Source: Charina bottae
Taxonomy: Eukaryota > Chordata > Lepidosauria > Squamata > Charinaidae
Assembly (NCBI GenBank): GCA_023362775.1
Contig: JALMGJ010000004.1
Span: forward strand, 84,329,798 to 84,393,797
Direction of reading: 5' to 3'
DNA: 64,000 nucleotides
Of this stretch, positions 22,769 through 34,188 are shown one piece after another. The notes beneath the pieces were generated by a model. That model made no database searches. It had not been told where the DNA came from and saw nothing but the letters and a program-made list of their open reading frames with translations. The translations under genes and the position numbers were made by a program. Each line of letters opens with the position of its first letter. Position 1 is the first letter of the stretch.

Positions 22769-25700
22769 CTATTTAATGTTATATTCTTTTTGAATATATT
22801 TTATGAAGGGGTCCCATGTTTCATTATACTTCCCCATTTCTTTTCCTTTTATTAAATTTGTTAATTTGTCTGATTGCATTAAATCCATTACTTTTATAAT
22901 CCATTCTTCTTTTGTTGGAATATTTTCTTGTTTCCAGTATTGGGCGTATTTTATCCTTGCAGCTGTACTTAGATACTGAAATAAAATCTTTTGTTTTTTA
23001 TTTATATTATCTTCAATTTTACCCAATAAATATAATTCTGGTCTCATTCTTATTTCTTTGTCGAATATTTTACATACATATTTATGTATTTTGACCCAAT
23101 ATTTTTTTCCTTTTTACATAGCCACCATACATGGTAGAAAGAACCCCTTTTCTTTTTGCATTTCCAACATAAAATAGAGTTACTCATTTTTGATTTAAAT
23201 AATACCTCAGGAGACATGTACCATCTAAAAATCATTTTATATATGTTTTCTCTTAAATCATTATTTAAAGTAAATTTTATATTTTTGACCCAGATTTCTT
23301 GCCAATCTTCATATGTAATTTCAATTCCTAAATTTTCCTCCCATTTTTTCATGTATTTTTTAATTTTTATGTCCTTGGTTTTCATTTCCAGTAATGTTTT
23401 ATAGATTTTAGAGATTAAATGTTCTTCCTCTTTTTTTAATATATTATCCCAATTATTTTCTATTTTTGTAAATTGATAATTTTTTTCGTCTATTTTATAT
23501 TGCTCTTTTAATTGGAAATATGTAAACCAATGACATATTATATTTTCATTTTCTAGTTCTTCCCTTGTTTTAAGTTTCTGAGTATTTCCTTCAAATTTTA
23601 ACAAATTTTTATATCTTATATATTCTTTTTTATCTTGACTCCCTAATCTGGTACATGCCTCTTGGGTTGACACCCATAGTGGAAGATTTGGTAATAGTGT
23701 TTTTTTGTATTTGTTCCAAATATTTAGCAAGGATTTTCTTATTATGTGGTTATTAAATGCCTTATGTATTTTGCTTTTATTATACCACATGTAACCGTGC
23801 CAACCATATCTATTGTCATGTCCTTCTAAATTCAGTAATTTTTCATTTTCTAGTTTTATCCAATCTTTAATCCATATTAGGCCACATGTTTCATAATATA
23901 ATTTAAGGTCTGGCATTGCTAATCCCCCTCTATCTTTTGTGTCTTGTAAATATTTTAATTTTATTCTAGGTTTTTTCTTTTGCCATATAAATTTGGATAT
24001 TTCTTTTTGCCATTTTATAAAAACTTGGTTTTTAATCATAATCGGGATTGTTTGGAACAAATACAAAAATCTTGGTAGTATATTCATTTTTATTGTAGCA
24101 ATTCTCCCCAGTAATGATAACTGTAGATTTGCCCATTGTTCAAGATCTTTTTTAATTTCTTTCCATAAATTTTCATAGTTATTTTTATACAAATCTAAGT
24201 TGTTATCTGTTAGTTGTATTCCTAAATATTTTAATTTTCTGACATTTTGAAATCCTGTTATTTGTTCTAATTGACTTTTTTCTTCTTTTGTCATATTTAA
24301 ATTTATCATTTTGGTTTTCTGTATATTAATTTTAAATCCTGATAAATCGCCATATTCTTGTAATTTTAAAATTAATTTTTCTATTGTATTTCTTGGGTTT
24401 TGTATTGTTATTACTAGATCATCTGCGAACGCCTTTAGTTTATGATTATCCTGTTTTACCTTGATCCCTTCTATATTTTGATCTTTCCTGATTTCATCCA
24501 GTAATACTTCTAGAACCAATATGAATAATAATGGTGAAATGGGACAGCCTTGCCTTGTGCCTTTTGTTATTTTACATTCTTGGGTTTCTTCTTCGTTTAC
24601 CATTATTCTTGCTTTTTGAGTTTTATATATTGCTCTTATTGCTTTTATAAATTTTTCCCCAAAGTTTCTATTTTCTAGTATTTTAAACATAAATTCCCAA
24701 TTAACGTTATCGAAAGCTTTCTCCGCATCTAGAAATAATGACATTATTGGTTTTTCGTTATGAACGTTTGCGTATTCAATTAGATTGATCACATGTCTTA
24801 TATTTTCTTTTATTTGTCTGTTCGGTAAGAAACCATTTTGATCTTGATTAATAATTTTCTGTAAAAAAATTTTTAACCTTTCAGCAAGAATGATGGCAAA
24901 TATTTTGTAATCACTGTTTAGTAAGGAAATTGGCCTATAATTTTTACATTCTGTTAAGTCTTGGTTTTCTTTTGGTATTAGTACAATATTTGCTTCTCTC
25001 CATGATATTGGTATATCTGCCCCTTGTAGTATTGAATTGAATAGAATTTTTAATGGATTAATTAGATGTTCTTGAAATTTTTTGTAATATTCGGCTATAA
25101 AACCATCATTTCCTGGTGTTTTCCCTGTTTTTAATCTTTTGATTGCATCTTTGATTTCTTGTGTTGTAATGTTATTATTTGTAAAATCTTTATCTTCTTC
25201 TGTTAATTTTTCTAGTTTACATTTTTCAATATATTCATCTATTTTATTTTTTGATATTTGTTGTTTTTGATATAGTCTGGTATAGTAACCAAAGAAAGCC
25301 TTTTTGATATCTTCATTATATATCAAATCTTTATTCTTATCTCTAATTTTTGAAATGATTTTTTTTTCTTTTTCTTTCCTTAATTTGTATGCCAGCCATT
25401 TTCCTGGTTTATTTGCATGTTCGAAATTTCTTTGTTTGATAAATTTTAGTTTTCTATTCAATTCTTCTGTTAGTTCTATTTTAATATGAAGTTGCAATAA
25501 TTTTATTTGGTTTCTTAATTCCTCTTTTTCTTTTTTCTTTCTATTGTTTTTTTGTAGTTCTAGTTTTATCTTTTATCTGTTCCATTATTGTTTCTGTTTT
25601 CTTTTTCTTGTTCTTTTTTTGATAATTGTTAAGTGATATTAGTTGTCCTCTCATATATGCTTTACTTGTATCCCAAACTGTTTCTATTTTAACTCCCTTG

Positions 25701-26520
25701 TCAATGTTCTAAGTAAAAAATTCTTGTAATTTTTTTCCTAATTCCTCTGTATTTTTTTTGTTTTTAAGTATATTTTCATTCATTCTCCATCTAAATATTT
25801 TAGTATTGATGTTTAGGGTCATTTGAACTGGGCTGTGATCTGAGAGTGTTTTTGGTAGAATTGACATGTCTTTTATTTTATTTTCTAAGCTTTTAGATAG
25901 CCAGATCATGTCTATTCTAGAAAATGAATTAAATCTATTCGAATAAAATGTATAATCTCTCTTATTTCCTTTATTGTGCCTCCAAGCATCTATTAACATT
26001 AAATTTTTAGCCATATTAAAAAATTCTTTTGGTAGTTTTCCTTGGTTTTTAGTAATCTGATTATCTGATTTTCTATCTATTTTAGGTTCCACAACCCCGT
26101 TCAAATCCCCCATTAACACCCAATTTTTATTCGCATATTCAGAGAGGACATCTGATAATTTTTTATAAAAATTTTTTTGATTGTTGTTCGGGGCATAGAC
26201 CCCCACTGTCCAAATTTTCATATTTTGGCTTTCAATTTCCACTATTAAGAATCTTCCCTCTTCATCTTTTAATATTATTTTAGGTTTAAGTGAAGGTTTT
26301 ACATAAATTACTATACCATTTTTTTCTTTTCGTTAGCTGTATAGAATGCTACCCCTAGTTTTTTATTGTCCAAATATTTCGTATCTTTTTTATTTATGTG
26401 GGTTTCTTGAAGACAAATGATATCTAGTTCTAGTTTTTTTAAAATTTGAAATGTTCTATTTCTTTTCACTGGTGAGTTAAATCCATTGATATTCCATGTT
26501 AAACTTTTAAGTTTACCCAT
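22769..26520 (-). pseudogene. L1-B ORF2 (endonuclease/RT), four or more lesions
   Basis: Starts at 26520 right after ORF1 (stop near 26522). The apurinic-type endonuclease spans LTWNINGFNSPVK, QETHI (26520-26311), a frameshift, then GDLNG and SDHSPVQ (26242-25709). A TAG replaces a Trp codon at about 25708, and another shift lies near 25560. The 815-codon frame 25497-23050 holds the RT: AEKAFDNVNW (block A), GTRQGCPISPLLF (block B), FADDLVITI (block C). It ends with CWKCKKKRGSFYHVWWLC, a C-X2-C-X8-H-X4-C knuckle. After a last frameshift, 23047-22769 gives the C-terminus. RT catalytic residues are all kept, so the lesions are recent. Confidence 0.92.
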
Positions 26521-26521
26521 C

Positions 26522-27283
26522 TTACTTATTTCCCAATTCTTTCTCTAATCTCTTATGAAATTCCTTTGCTTTGTATATAGAATTTAGTCTATGTCTTTGA
26601 CCCTTATACATTAAGTTAACTCCTTCAAAGTTCTCCCATCTAAAATTTATTTCGTATTTCTTTAATGTTTCTGTCAGAAATTTATATTCTTTTCTTTTTC
26701 TTAATATTCCTCCAGGTATTTCTTTAAAGATAGTGATAGCATTACCTTCAATCTCAATTTTTTTGTTAAATGCTGATTGAATAACCATATCTCTATATTT
26801 CTTTTTAGTAAATTCTATCAATATGTCTCTAGGTTTATTGTTAATCTTTGCATATTTGGAGTTAACTCTATATATTTTTTCAATTTCATCATCTACTTTC
26901 TCCTCCTCCAATTCTATCAAGTCAGCAATCATTTGAATAAGCAGTCCTTTAATATTTTCTTCTTTGTCTTCTTCTACCCCTCTTATTCTTATGTAATGTT
27001 CTTTTTCTTTCAATTCCAGTAGTGCTAGACGTTCTTCCTCTTCTTCCCTTTTTTCTTCACATTTGTCCATTTGTTTTTTAATTTGTTGTATTTCAATATT
27101 AAATTTTTTTTCTATAATATCCATTTTTTGATCTATCCTTTTTTCCAAATCCCCAAATCTTTCTTCTAATACTTTTTTCACAGTCTGTGTTATTGTTTCT
27201 GTGGTTTTTATTGTAAAGTCTTCAAATAAGGCTTTCAACCCTTCACCATCAGATCCTCTTCTTAGTTGTCGTTTTGTGGCCAT
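26522..27283 (-). CDS. L1-B ORF1 RNA-binding protein (253 codons)
   Basis: Intact. Residues 1-20 are basic (ATKRQLRRGSDGEG). About 25-110 is a heptad-rich Glu/Lys coiled coil for trimer formation. About 110-190 is an RRM-like part (HYIRIRGVEEDKEENIKG, then PRDILIEFTKKKYRD), and 190-253 a basic C-terminal domain with IPGGILRKRKEYKF. Order and length fit L1 ORF1 proteins, which bind L1 RNA and act as chaperones. The start is the first ATG after the 5' UTR and matches that of L1-A. Confidence 0.9.
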   Translation of the reverse strand: MATKRQLRRGSDGEGLKALFEDFTIKTTETITQTVKKVLEERFGDLEKRIDQKMDIIEKKFNIEIQQIKKQMDKCEEKREEEEERLALLELKEKEHYIRIRGVEEDKEENIKGLLIQMIADLIELEEEKVDDEIEKIYRVNSKYAKINNKPRDILIEFTKKKYRDMVIQSAFNKKIEIEGNAITIFKEIPGGILRKRKEYKFLTETLKKYEINFRWENFEGVNLMYKGQRHRLNSIYKAKEFHKRLEKELGNK

Positions 27284-27344
27284 ATTTTTCCAACACCTTT
27301 CTATTTGTTATTTCCTTCTTTTTATAATAAAATCTATATTCTAA

Positions 27345-27393
<49 letters not shown>

Positions 27394-28057
27394 ATATTCT
27401 AATTACTTAATATATCACAATATCTTATATCCTTATCCTTATATATATTTCTACTATTGTTTTATCTTATTTTAAATTGTATTATACACAGATATATAAA
27501 CAATATAATGTAATACTATACTTATAGGTTTCCTTTATATATTCAATATATTCAATATTGCTTTTTCAAGATGTCTTTAAAATGGTCACTTTCAGTTGAG
27601 TTTCAGTTTTTTTTTTTTTTTTTTCCGAAGTACTTCTTCCTTTCAGTTTCTTTCGCTTATTTTCTCTTAAGAAATTTGAGTTTCTTTTCACTTTAATTCT
27701 CCTTTATAAATTTGTGGCAGAAAAAAAAAAAAAGCAACCTTCGTCAGACCGTTTGTCTGACTGAGACCGTTGGAATTGTTTTTATCCCTCTTACCACTCA
27801 GCGTTGCGAACCTCCATTTTCCTCCGACATTGACAATGACAGGACAGCAAACGAACAAATGAGGAAAACTTGTCCAGCTCACGTCCCTTCGTGGTAGCTG
27901 AGGTTCTTTTCCAGAGATATTTTTCTCCACTTCTCTGGCCGATTTCGTCCCTTCTCCTTTCGACGAAATCGCGTTTTCCAAACGGCTGTAGAAAAGCTTT
28001 TTTCGCGGAGCTCTTCTTTACCGCGTCTTGTCGCTTTCTCTGCTCACCCGGAAGTCC
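27284..28057 (-). promoter_or_regulatory. L1-B 5' UTR
   Basis: About 770 bp. The first 300 (28057-27750) are GC-richer, then AT-rich with an (AT)n run at 27350-27388, colinear with L1-A. L1 5' UTRs hold the internal promoter. No specific site was assigned. Confidence 0.65.
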
Positions 28058-28068
28058 CAAACATCAGG
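28058..28068. repeat. L1-B target-site duplication, right copy
   Basis: caaacatcagg, identical to 22509-22519. Confidence 0.9.
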
Positions 28069-28600
28069 TATTGATCTGTGTGTGTGGGTTTCCTGTAGAT
28101 CCCTATTTCTAGCTTGCCACCGGTCCCAATGAGGACTTCACAGTCTAGGAATGCCAGTCTGTTGTCCTTGGTGTCTTCTCTGGTGAACCTAATGATGGCA
28201 TCTATAGTGTTTATATGGTCCGTGAAGGCCTGTACTTCCTGGGCCTTGATTTTGACCCAGGTGTCATCCACATACCTAAACCAGTGGGTGGGCACCATTC
28301 CCTGGAAAGTGTTGAGTGCTTTCTTCTCCACTTCTTCCATGTATAAATTGGCCACAATGGGTGACACAGGAGAAGCCATGGCACAGCCGTGTTTTTGTCT
28401 GTAAAAGTCACCTCTGTATGAGAAATAAGTGGTGTTAAGACACAGGTCCAGAAGATGGCAGATCTGGTTTGGGTTGAGATGGTTTCTCCTTTCAAGGGTG
28501 CTGTCCTCTTCTAGTCTCTTCCTGACAGCGAATAGAGCATGAGTGGTGGGGATGCTGGTGAAAAGGGAGGACACATCGAAGGAGACCATAGTTTCATCTG
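28069..28600 (-). mobile_element. Penelope-like element (family 1), RT part
   Basis: The minus-strand frame starts mid-RT. FDVSSLFTSIPTTHAL is the palm motif A region, KHGCAMASPVSPIVANLYM is motif B, and HWFRYVDDTWV is the YVDD catalytic motif. Then come NRLAFLDCEV and IYRKPTHTDQYL. This is the PLE type of RT, related to telomerase. The 5' half is missing at the truncation point 28600. The frame is otherwise open, broken only by the L1-B and SINE insertions. Confidence 0.92.
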
Positions 28601-28611
28601 TAAGTAATGAT

Positions 28612-29100
28612 CTAAGAGAAAATGTGTATAAAATGATTTTTAGATGGTACATGTCTCCTGAGGTGTTATTTAAATCAAAAATGAGTAACTCTAATTTATG
28701 TTGGAAATGCAAAAACAAAAGGGGATCTTTCTACAATGTATGGTGGCTATGTGAAAAAGCAAAAAAATATTGGGGCAAAATACACAAATATGTATGTAAA
28801 ATATTCGATAAAGAAATAAGAATGAGACCAGAATTATATTTATTGGGCAAAATTGAAGACAATATAAATAAAAAACAAAAGGTTTTATTTCAGTATTTAA
28901 GTACAGCTGCAAGGATAAAATACGCCCAATACTGGAAACAAGAAAATATTCCAACAAAAGAAGAATGGATTATAAAAGTAATGGATTTAATGCAAACAGA
29001 CAAATTAACAAATTTAATAAAAGGAAAAGAAATGGGGAAGTACAAGGAAACATGGGACCCCTTCATAAAGTATATTCAAAAAGAATATAACATTAAGTAG
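28612..29100 (+). pseudogene. L1-A ORF2, C-terminal part
   Basis: Encodes the last 162 or so codons of ORF2 in one open frame. It matches 23300-22769 of L1-B with few changes. It includes the Cys-rich knuckle and the EEWIIKVMDLMQTDKL end. Confidence 0.88.
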
Positions 29101-29106
29101 AGAACA

Positions 29107-29150
<44 letters not shown>

Positions 29151-29249
29151 GTACAAATAAAGAAGGGGCGAGAGGAAAAAAAGAGGTATAAGAAGAGAAA
29201 AAATGTAAATCAAGTATTTACAAGATTTTTTTTGTTAAGAAAACTGGAA

Positions 29250-29870
29250 GAATTTTAATGGAGTGTATGTATGTATTATGTATTATAAAACAAAGACCTA
29301 AAAGTTAAGATTGAATTTGATACAAATATATAAATAAATAAATAATATAATGTAAGGAAAGGAAAGGGAGAAAAAGAGTGATAAACATATATAAAGTAAG
29401 AAGAGAAAGGAAGGAATAGTTTAGAAAAAGAGGATAGAAAGGGTGAAAAGGGAAAGAAAGATAGGGAGAGAAGATAGAACAGAAGAGAAGGGAGAGAAGA
29501 GGTTAGAGAGAGATAGAGGGAGTATGAGAGAAGATATTAGAGACAATGAGAGGGTCCAAAAAAGAAGAAGAAGAAGGGAATGGATGAAGGGACAAAAGGA
29601 AGAATGAAAATGGAAGATAAAGGAAAGGAAAAGAGAGAGATGGGAGGGTTAGAAAGAGTGAGTAAGGCAAGTGAGAGAAGAGATTAGAGAGAGAAAGAGA
29701 GGGTTAAAAAAGGAAGAAGGGAGTGGATGAAAGAGAAAAGGAATTAAGGGAAGAGTGAAAAGGGAAGGAAAGGGAAAGGAAAAGATAGAGAGAGAATATG
29801 TTAGAAGAGATTGGAAGATAAAGGAGGGAAAAGATTAGAGACAAAAAAAAACAAGGAAGAAGGATACATT
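29250..29870 (+). repeat. Purine-rich tract in L1-A 3' UTR
   Basis: About 600 bases of nearly pure A and G (aaggaaagggagaaaaag-like repeats). L1-B has no counterpart. Polypurine tracts occur in mammalian L1 3' UTRs, so this may be the ancestral state, lost from L1-B, or a gain in L1-A. Confidence 0.75.
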
Positions 29871-30032
29871 ATATTAAATATAATAAAAATGATTATGTAA
29901 AATCAAATGTAAATATATATACATAAATGTAACCATTGTTATGTGTTATATGTGGTCATTGTTATGTGTTATGTGTTTTGTTTTATGTTTTATGTTGAAT
30001 GTAAATAAAATGATTTTTTTTTTCAAAAAAAA

Positions 30033-30040
30033 AACACTGT
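30033..30040. repeat. L1-A target-site duplication, right copy
   Basis: aacactgt after the A-tail, equal to 17053-17060. Confidence 0.65.
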
Positions 30041-31464
30041 CCAATGTAACTGAAAAGTATCACTATCCTATTTGTGATAGGTTTCAGTGTTTCATGAATG
30101 TCTCATATTCAAGGATACCTTTATGGTATAGATGGGTTACTTAAGGGAAAAAAAGAAAATATTGAAATAGTTCATATATATTTGTATATATTGTATCTTA
30201 CGTTGTTATTAAAATATGTTGAAAAGAAGGATTATATTCTTTGTACAAATCATTTATAAACTCAGTTTTAACATAGTACTATATAGAATTATATTTGAAT
30301 ATATTTGGCTTGAATTTTAAACAAAAATTATATTATACATGTATATGCCATGCTTTATTGTGATACTGAAAAATTAAAAGAAATATAGCATGTATATAAT
30401 TTATTCCTCAGTTCTTTTAAAAATGTAACAGAGAAAAGGTTCTCTAACATGAAACCATCATATGTGGTACATCTTCACATATTATACCACTTCATAGAGT
30501 TTGCATGCACCTGCTTTCACTTTTAATCTAATCTCTTTATATTAATGTTGTTCTTTGATTCAATTTATTTGGCTTTCACTTTGTATATTACATAATTCCT
30601 CCAATTATTCCTAACTGCCCATCTCCCTATCTATTCAAAGTATTTATGAACTATTTTCCACTATCAAAAAATTCCAAAGAGGTTGAGGATAACCATAGAA
30701 ACTTTCCAGAATAAAAAACGATGAAAACAGAAAAGAAAGAAGGCAAAAGAATAAAAGAAGAGTAAAAGCAGACAATTAGAACAGAAATGCTGGGAAGATC
30801 TGTGTTGCTAGGGAAGCAAACATGAAACAATTTTAAAGGAATGCTTAAAACTCACCAGCATTGAGGCCTGGTATCCTGCAGGAGGCTGGGGGGTAGCGAG
30901 TTGCGAGAAGGTTACTTCATGGCATGACTATCACTGCAGAGAAAGACCAGCTCCATGTCACTGCCAAACACTAAGCAGCAAATTTCTCACAGTAGAGTTC
31001 TGTGGCTTTTAAAACAATATTTTCTGGGGTAAATGACACTAATCCCCATACACTCAGAAAGCTCTGTTGGGTGGCTATTCAGTGTTGCAGTGAAGGAAAC
31101 AAAGTACGCCCTCTTTGTAACCCTCACTAACACTTTACTATCATTCAAATCTCCTTCATTACTCTGCATGTTCAGATGACCTCAGGCCTTCAAGCAGCCA
31201 TACGGAGCCTCAAATAAATACGGAGTTGCTTTGCTCATTGAAAGATTTACACAGTTCTAACCAACAGCAACCCCAAGCTGTTTTTTTGACCTTGGAGTCA
31301 TCCATAGGAACCAAAGCATTCCTAGTGAGAAAGATATTTTTGTTAATTACAGCAATTCTGTTCCCAACAGACTTTCTGAACTATGTTGATGCTAAATAGC
31401 AAAACCAGAAAAGCACAATGTTTCAGGTAACACCTCCCCTTCCCACAATTAATGCATTTCATTT
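30041..31464. other. No recognised feature
   Basis: AT-rich unique-looking DNA of about 1.4 kb. No ORF of note, repeat or promoter identified. Confidence 0.45.
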
Positions 31465-32165
31465 CTTGTTTTTATTTTATTTCTTTAATATACAAAAAAG
31501 GGGAGCAAAGGAAAGAAAACACAAACACATAAAGTACAAATCCCCCCATCTCCAGCTCAATAAATCCATAATTCTTTGTATAGTTGTAAATTAAATGTTT
31601 TCATATATAATTCAATATTACTTTCACTTCTTTAACCTTACTGAGCTTTATAACACCATATTAAAGAATTTATGGAGATGGGCAAATTGGGAAATAGTGA
31701 GATAAACCCATACTGTATCATGCGAAAAAAGTGTTCCCTCACCCATTTTATACTTCTACCACAATGAGATTAACAACTAAACATTTTTTTAAATTATCTG
31801 GGGTATCCAGTAAATATAAAGATGAATCTTTTGTTGAACTAGCTTCATCTTAGATCATAAGAAATATGCAGTACTTAATATTTAAGAACCTTAGTCATTG
31901 ACATGTTAATATAGGATATTCCAAGTCTTGTAAATAACTAATATCTATCTTATCAATATTCTATGTTTCTTTTAATAAAAATACTGTTGATCTAGAATAA
32001 TCCAAAAGACATGCCACAAACCCTTTGTCTAATAAAGCAGATGAGTAGTTGCAATGCCAGATTTTTTTTAAAAAAAATGATATGAGTTCTATTAAACTTT
32101 TTAGTAGATAAAGGGATAATTCCATGTCTAATTGTCCTAAGAAAAGGCACAGAGTGTCACATAAG
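31465..32165 (-). mobile_element. Possible L1-type 3' fragment
   Basis: On the minus strand it ends in ctttgctcccc, a T-run, tatattaaag and an A-rich tail, a plausible L1 end. There is no coding motif and no secure TSD, so this is weak. Confidence 0.25.
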
Positions 32166-32169
32166 GATA

Positions 32170-32245
32170 CAAATTTATTTATTTATTATTTATTATTTAA
32201 ATTTATATGACTGCCCATCTCCCCCAATGGGAGATTAATTAAGAG
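32170..32245 (-). repeat. L2-type LINE 3' tail
   Basis: aaatttatttatttattatt, then gactgcccatctccccc: the reverse of the L2 tail (gagatgggc.g.atataaat plus AAATA units). No body is attached. Confidence 0.5.
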
Positions 32246-33457
32246 AGAATTCATGTTTCTGTCACACATGTTTCAGAAATTTCCAAATCAAAGGCATTTT
32301 TTTTCATCCAATGAAACCACAAACACTAATTTTATTTAAAAAAAGTATATCCAGAATCTCAGTAATTTAATATTATTAGATGGTTGGCAACCTTTTACAA
32401 AACTAGATTGTGCAGGATAGATAACTAAAGATAATATTATTTGCATTTTTTTCCAAAATGGTGATAGGATTGATAGTTCAAGCTGTGTTGGGCTGGATAG
32501 TTAGATAATTAGATGGTGAAAAATTGAGGTTAGTTGTTGACTCTGGTGAGTGATAAGCAATGTAATGTTAAGATTGAAATGAGTGAAATGTCATGAATGT
32601 TGAAGAATTAAGGAAGAAGATGAGATTATGAGGTTGAATGGAATGCTTGGAAAAGAGATATTGGAGATAATATCAAAGCTAACTGACCTGTTGTTGAATA
32701 GAAGGATCCTTGTATCACTGGGCCAAATGAAGTCTGCACAGGAAGACATGCAGTGGGGGTAAGAGCATCCTCATTCGTCAATTTGCTTTTATTGGTTTTG
32801 GCTAGGAAGTTTGGGCTGACTACATGGTAGCCTCCATTGGAAACCAGTGGGCCAAATATCACCTGGGGACACTGGAAATGGCAAGAAGATCAGCAAAGAG
32901 AATGGAGAAATAATGGCCTCAAAGAGGGTGGTGACACACTGTCTGGCAGATGGAGACAACAGATGGGCAGAGCACCTATAAAAAGGAATCCCAAGTTCTC
33001 TTACTGTCAGAAATAATAAGAAGGTGGCATTGGTGGGTTTGGATTTGGAGTCCAGCCTGGAATACTGTTGGATAGCTGCTTTGAACAAGAAATTTTGTGT
33101 CATACAAAATTTCTTTATGGAAGAACCATATTTTTCAGGTTTCAAGAGGTGAATGTAAAAACTGGAAATTAACACTATATGAGGATTTTACTGAGCATGG
33201 GTACTGCTGTAAAACAGTGCTTTACACATACTGGAAATACAGTTCAATCAAAGGTTTACAGTAATGGAATGATGAGATCTGTTTACTTTCCAGCAATGAA
33301 CTGGGTTTTTATTGATGCAATGGAAAGACTGATCAAGTTAAATGACATGTCTAAAACTTCAGCTGAGCTTCTGTTTTTTTTTTCTTCGTTTTTTTTTTTT
33401 CTGTTTACTTTTGTGGTATTTTGAGATATTGTGCTGTTCCTGCTTTTGCTTAGCTTT
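32246..33457. other. No recognised feature
   Basis: About 1.2 kb. A 128-codon frame on the minus strand (33175-32789) has no domain I know. No repeat recognised. Confidence 0.4.
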
Positions 33458-33551
33458 GCTTCTTTTCTTTTCTTTTCTTTTCTTTTCTTTTCTTTTCTTT
33501 TCTTTTCTTTTCTTTTCTTTTCTTTTCTTTTCTTTTCTTTTCTTTTCTTTT
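33458..33551. repeat. (TTTTC)n microsatellite
   Basis: About 18 tandem TTTTC units. The Ser/Phe/Leu and Lys/Arg/Glu open frames over it are artefacts. Confidence 0.95.
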
Positions 33552-34047
33552 TTTGTACATTAAAGCAAAAAAAAAATATTACACCAGAAGCATTATATAT
33601 TTGTTCTTGGGCATTTTTGATAGTAGAAATGATGTGATATTGCTGTAATTGTTTCAACCAAGAGACTGTAATTGTTTTAACCAAGAGACTGGAAAGAGAC
33701 TTTCATCTGGTTCCCAATATCTTTGCTTTATATGATTCAATTAATATTTTGTTTCAAGTGCATAAAGGGAATTAAGTTAGTTTCAACACACATAAAAACT
33801 TTATATCATTCTGGTGTAGGCACCCTTGCATATGTTCTCAAAGGTTCCTTCATTGTTCCACATACTGTCATATTTAACTTCTTGATTTTGAAGTTTCTGT
33901 TAAATATAACCAATAATACAACCATGACCAAAACAAAACAAAACATATTTGCAGAATGTTCTATCTATAAGAAAAAAAAGCTTCAAACTTTTACTGCATC
34001 TGATATATCAAAAGTAGATCTTATAATAAAAATATCTTAGCATTCCC
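33552..34047. other. No gene; short direct duplication
   Basis: A 24-bp unit (gtaattgtttcaaccaagag and variant) is doubled at about 33644-33688. Otherwise nothing is recognised. Confidence 0.45.
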
Positions 34048-34188
34048 CAGAGAAACAGACTTCTGGGTGAGGAATTATGGTGGGTTAGACATCCTTGTGA
34101 GTGTCTCCACAAGCACCGCAGCAAATAACGGCACCAAGGCGGCAAGTTCTGGCTGACAAAATTCTCTCTGGGGAAGGAGAGATTGGGA
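34048..34188 (+). mobile_element. L1 5' UTR-like fragment, left of L2
   Basis: Starts gacttctgggtgagg, resembling the gacttccgg(g)tg start of L1 copies at 17061, 36067 and 58505. It appears to resume at 35760 after the L2. No coding part is present. Confidence 0.4.

Larger units (their letters stand above)
22520..28057 (-). mobile_element. L1-B, near-full-length L1 (5,538 bp)
   Basis: Minus-strand L1 with 5' UTR, ORF1, ORF2 and 3' UTR, an A-tail (T-run at 22520-22535 on +), and a perfect 11-bp TSD. It begins with the same first bases as L1-A, so it is probably full length. ORF1 is intact; ORF2 has a stop and at least three frameshifts, so it is dead in cis. It sits in a PLE that sits in L1-A, which dates it as the younger of the two L1s. 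It is the best reference for this L1 family in the window. Confidence 0.92.
28601..30032 (+). mobile_element. L1-A, 3' part after PLE insertion
   Basis: After the second taagtaatgat (28601-28611), L1-A ORF2 continues to its stop at 29100 (CWKCKNKRGSFYNVWWLC, then RMRPELYLLGKIED). A long 3' UTR follows with (AAT)n at 29108-29147, a purine-rich tract, and an A-tail ending at 30032. The knuckle His of L1-B is Asn here. Confidence 0.9.

Noticed and set aside
28543..29100. 186-codon frame as a separate gene
   Set aside because: First 23 codons are antisense PLE; the rest is the C-terminus of L1-A ORF2.
32789..33175. 128-codon minus-strand frame as a host or viral gene
   Set aside because: No recognisable domain, no start context, and no related copy in the window.
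33283..33684. 133-codon frame with Lys-rich repeat (and the mirror Phe/Ser frame)
   Set aside because: Translation of the TTTTC microsatellite.
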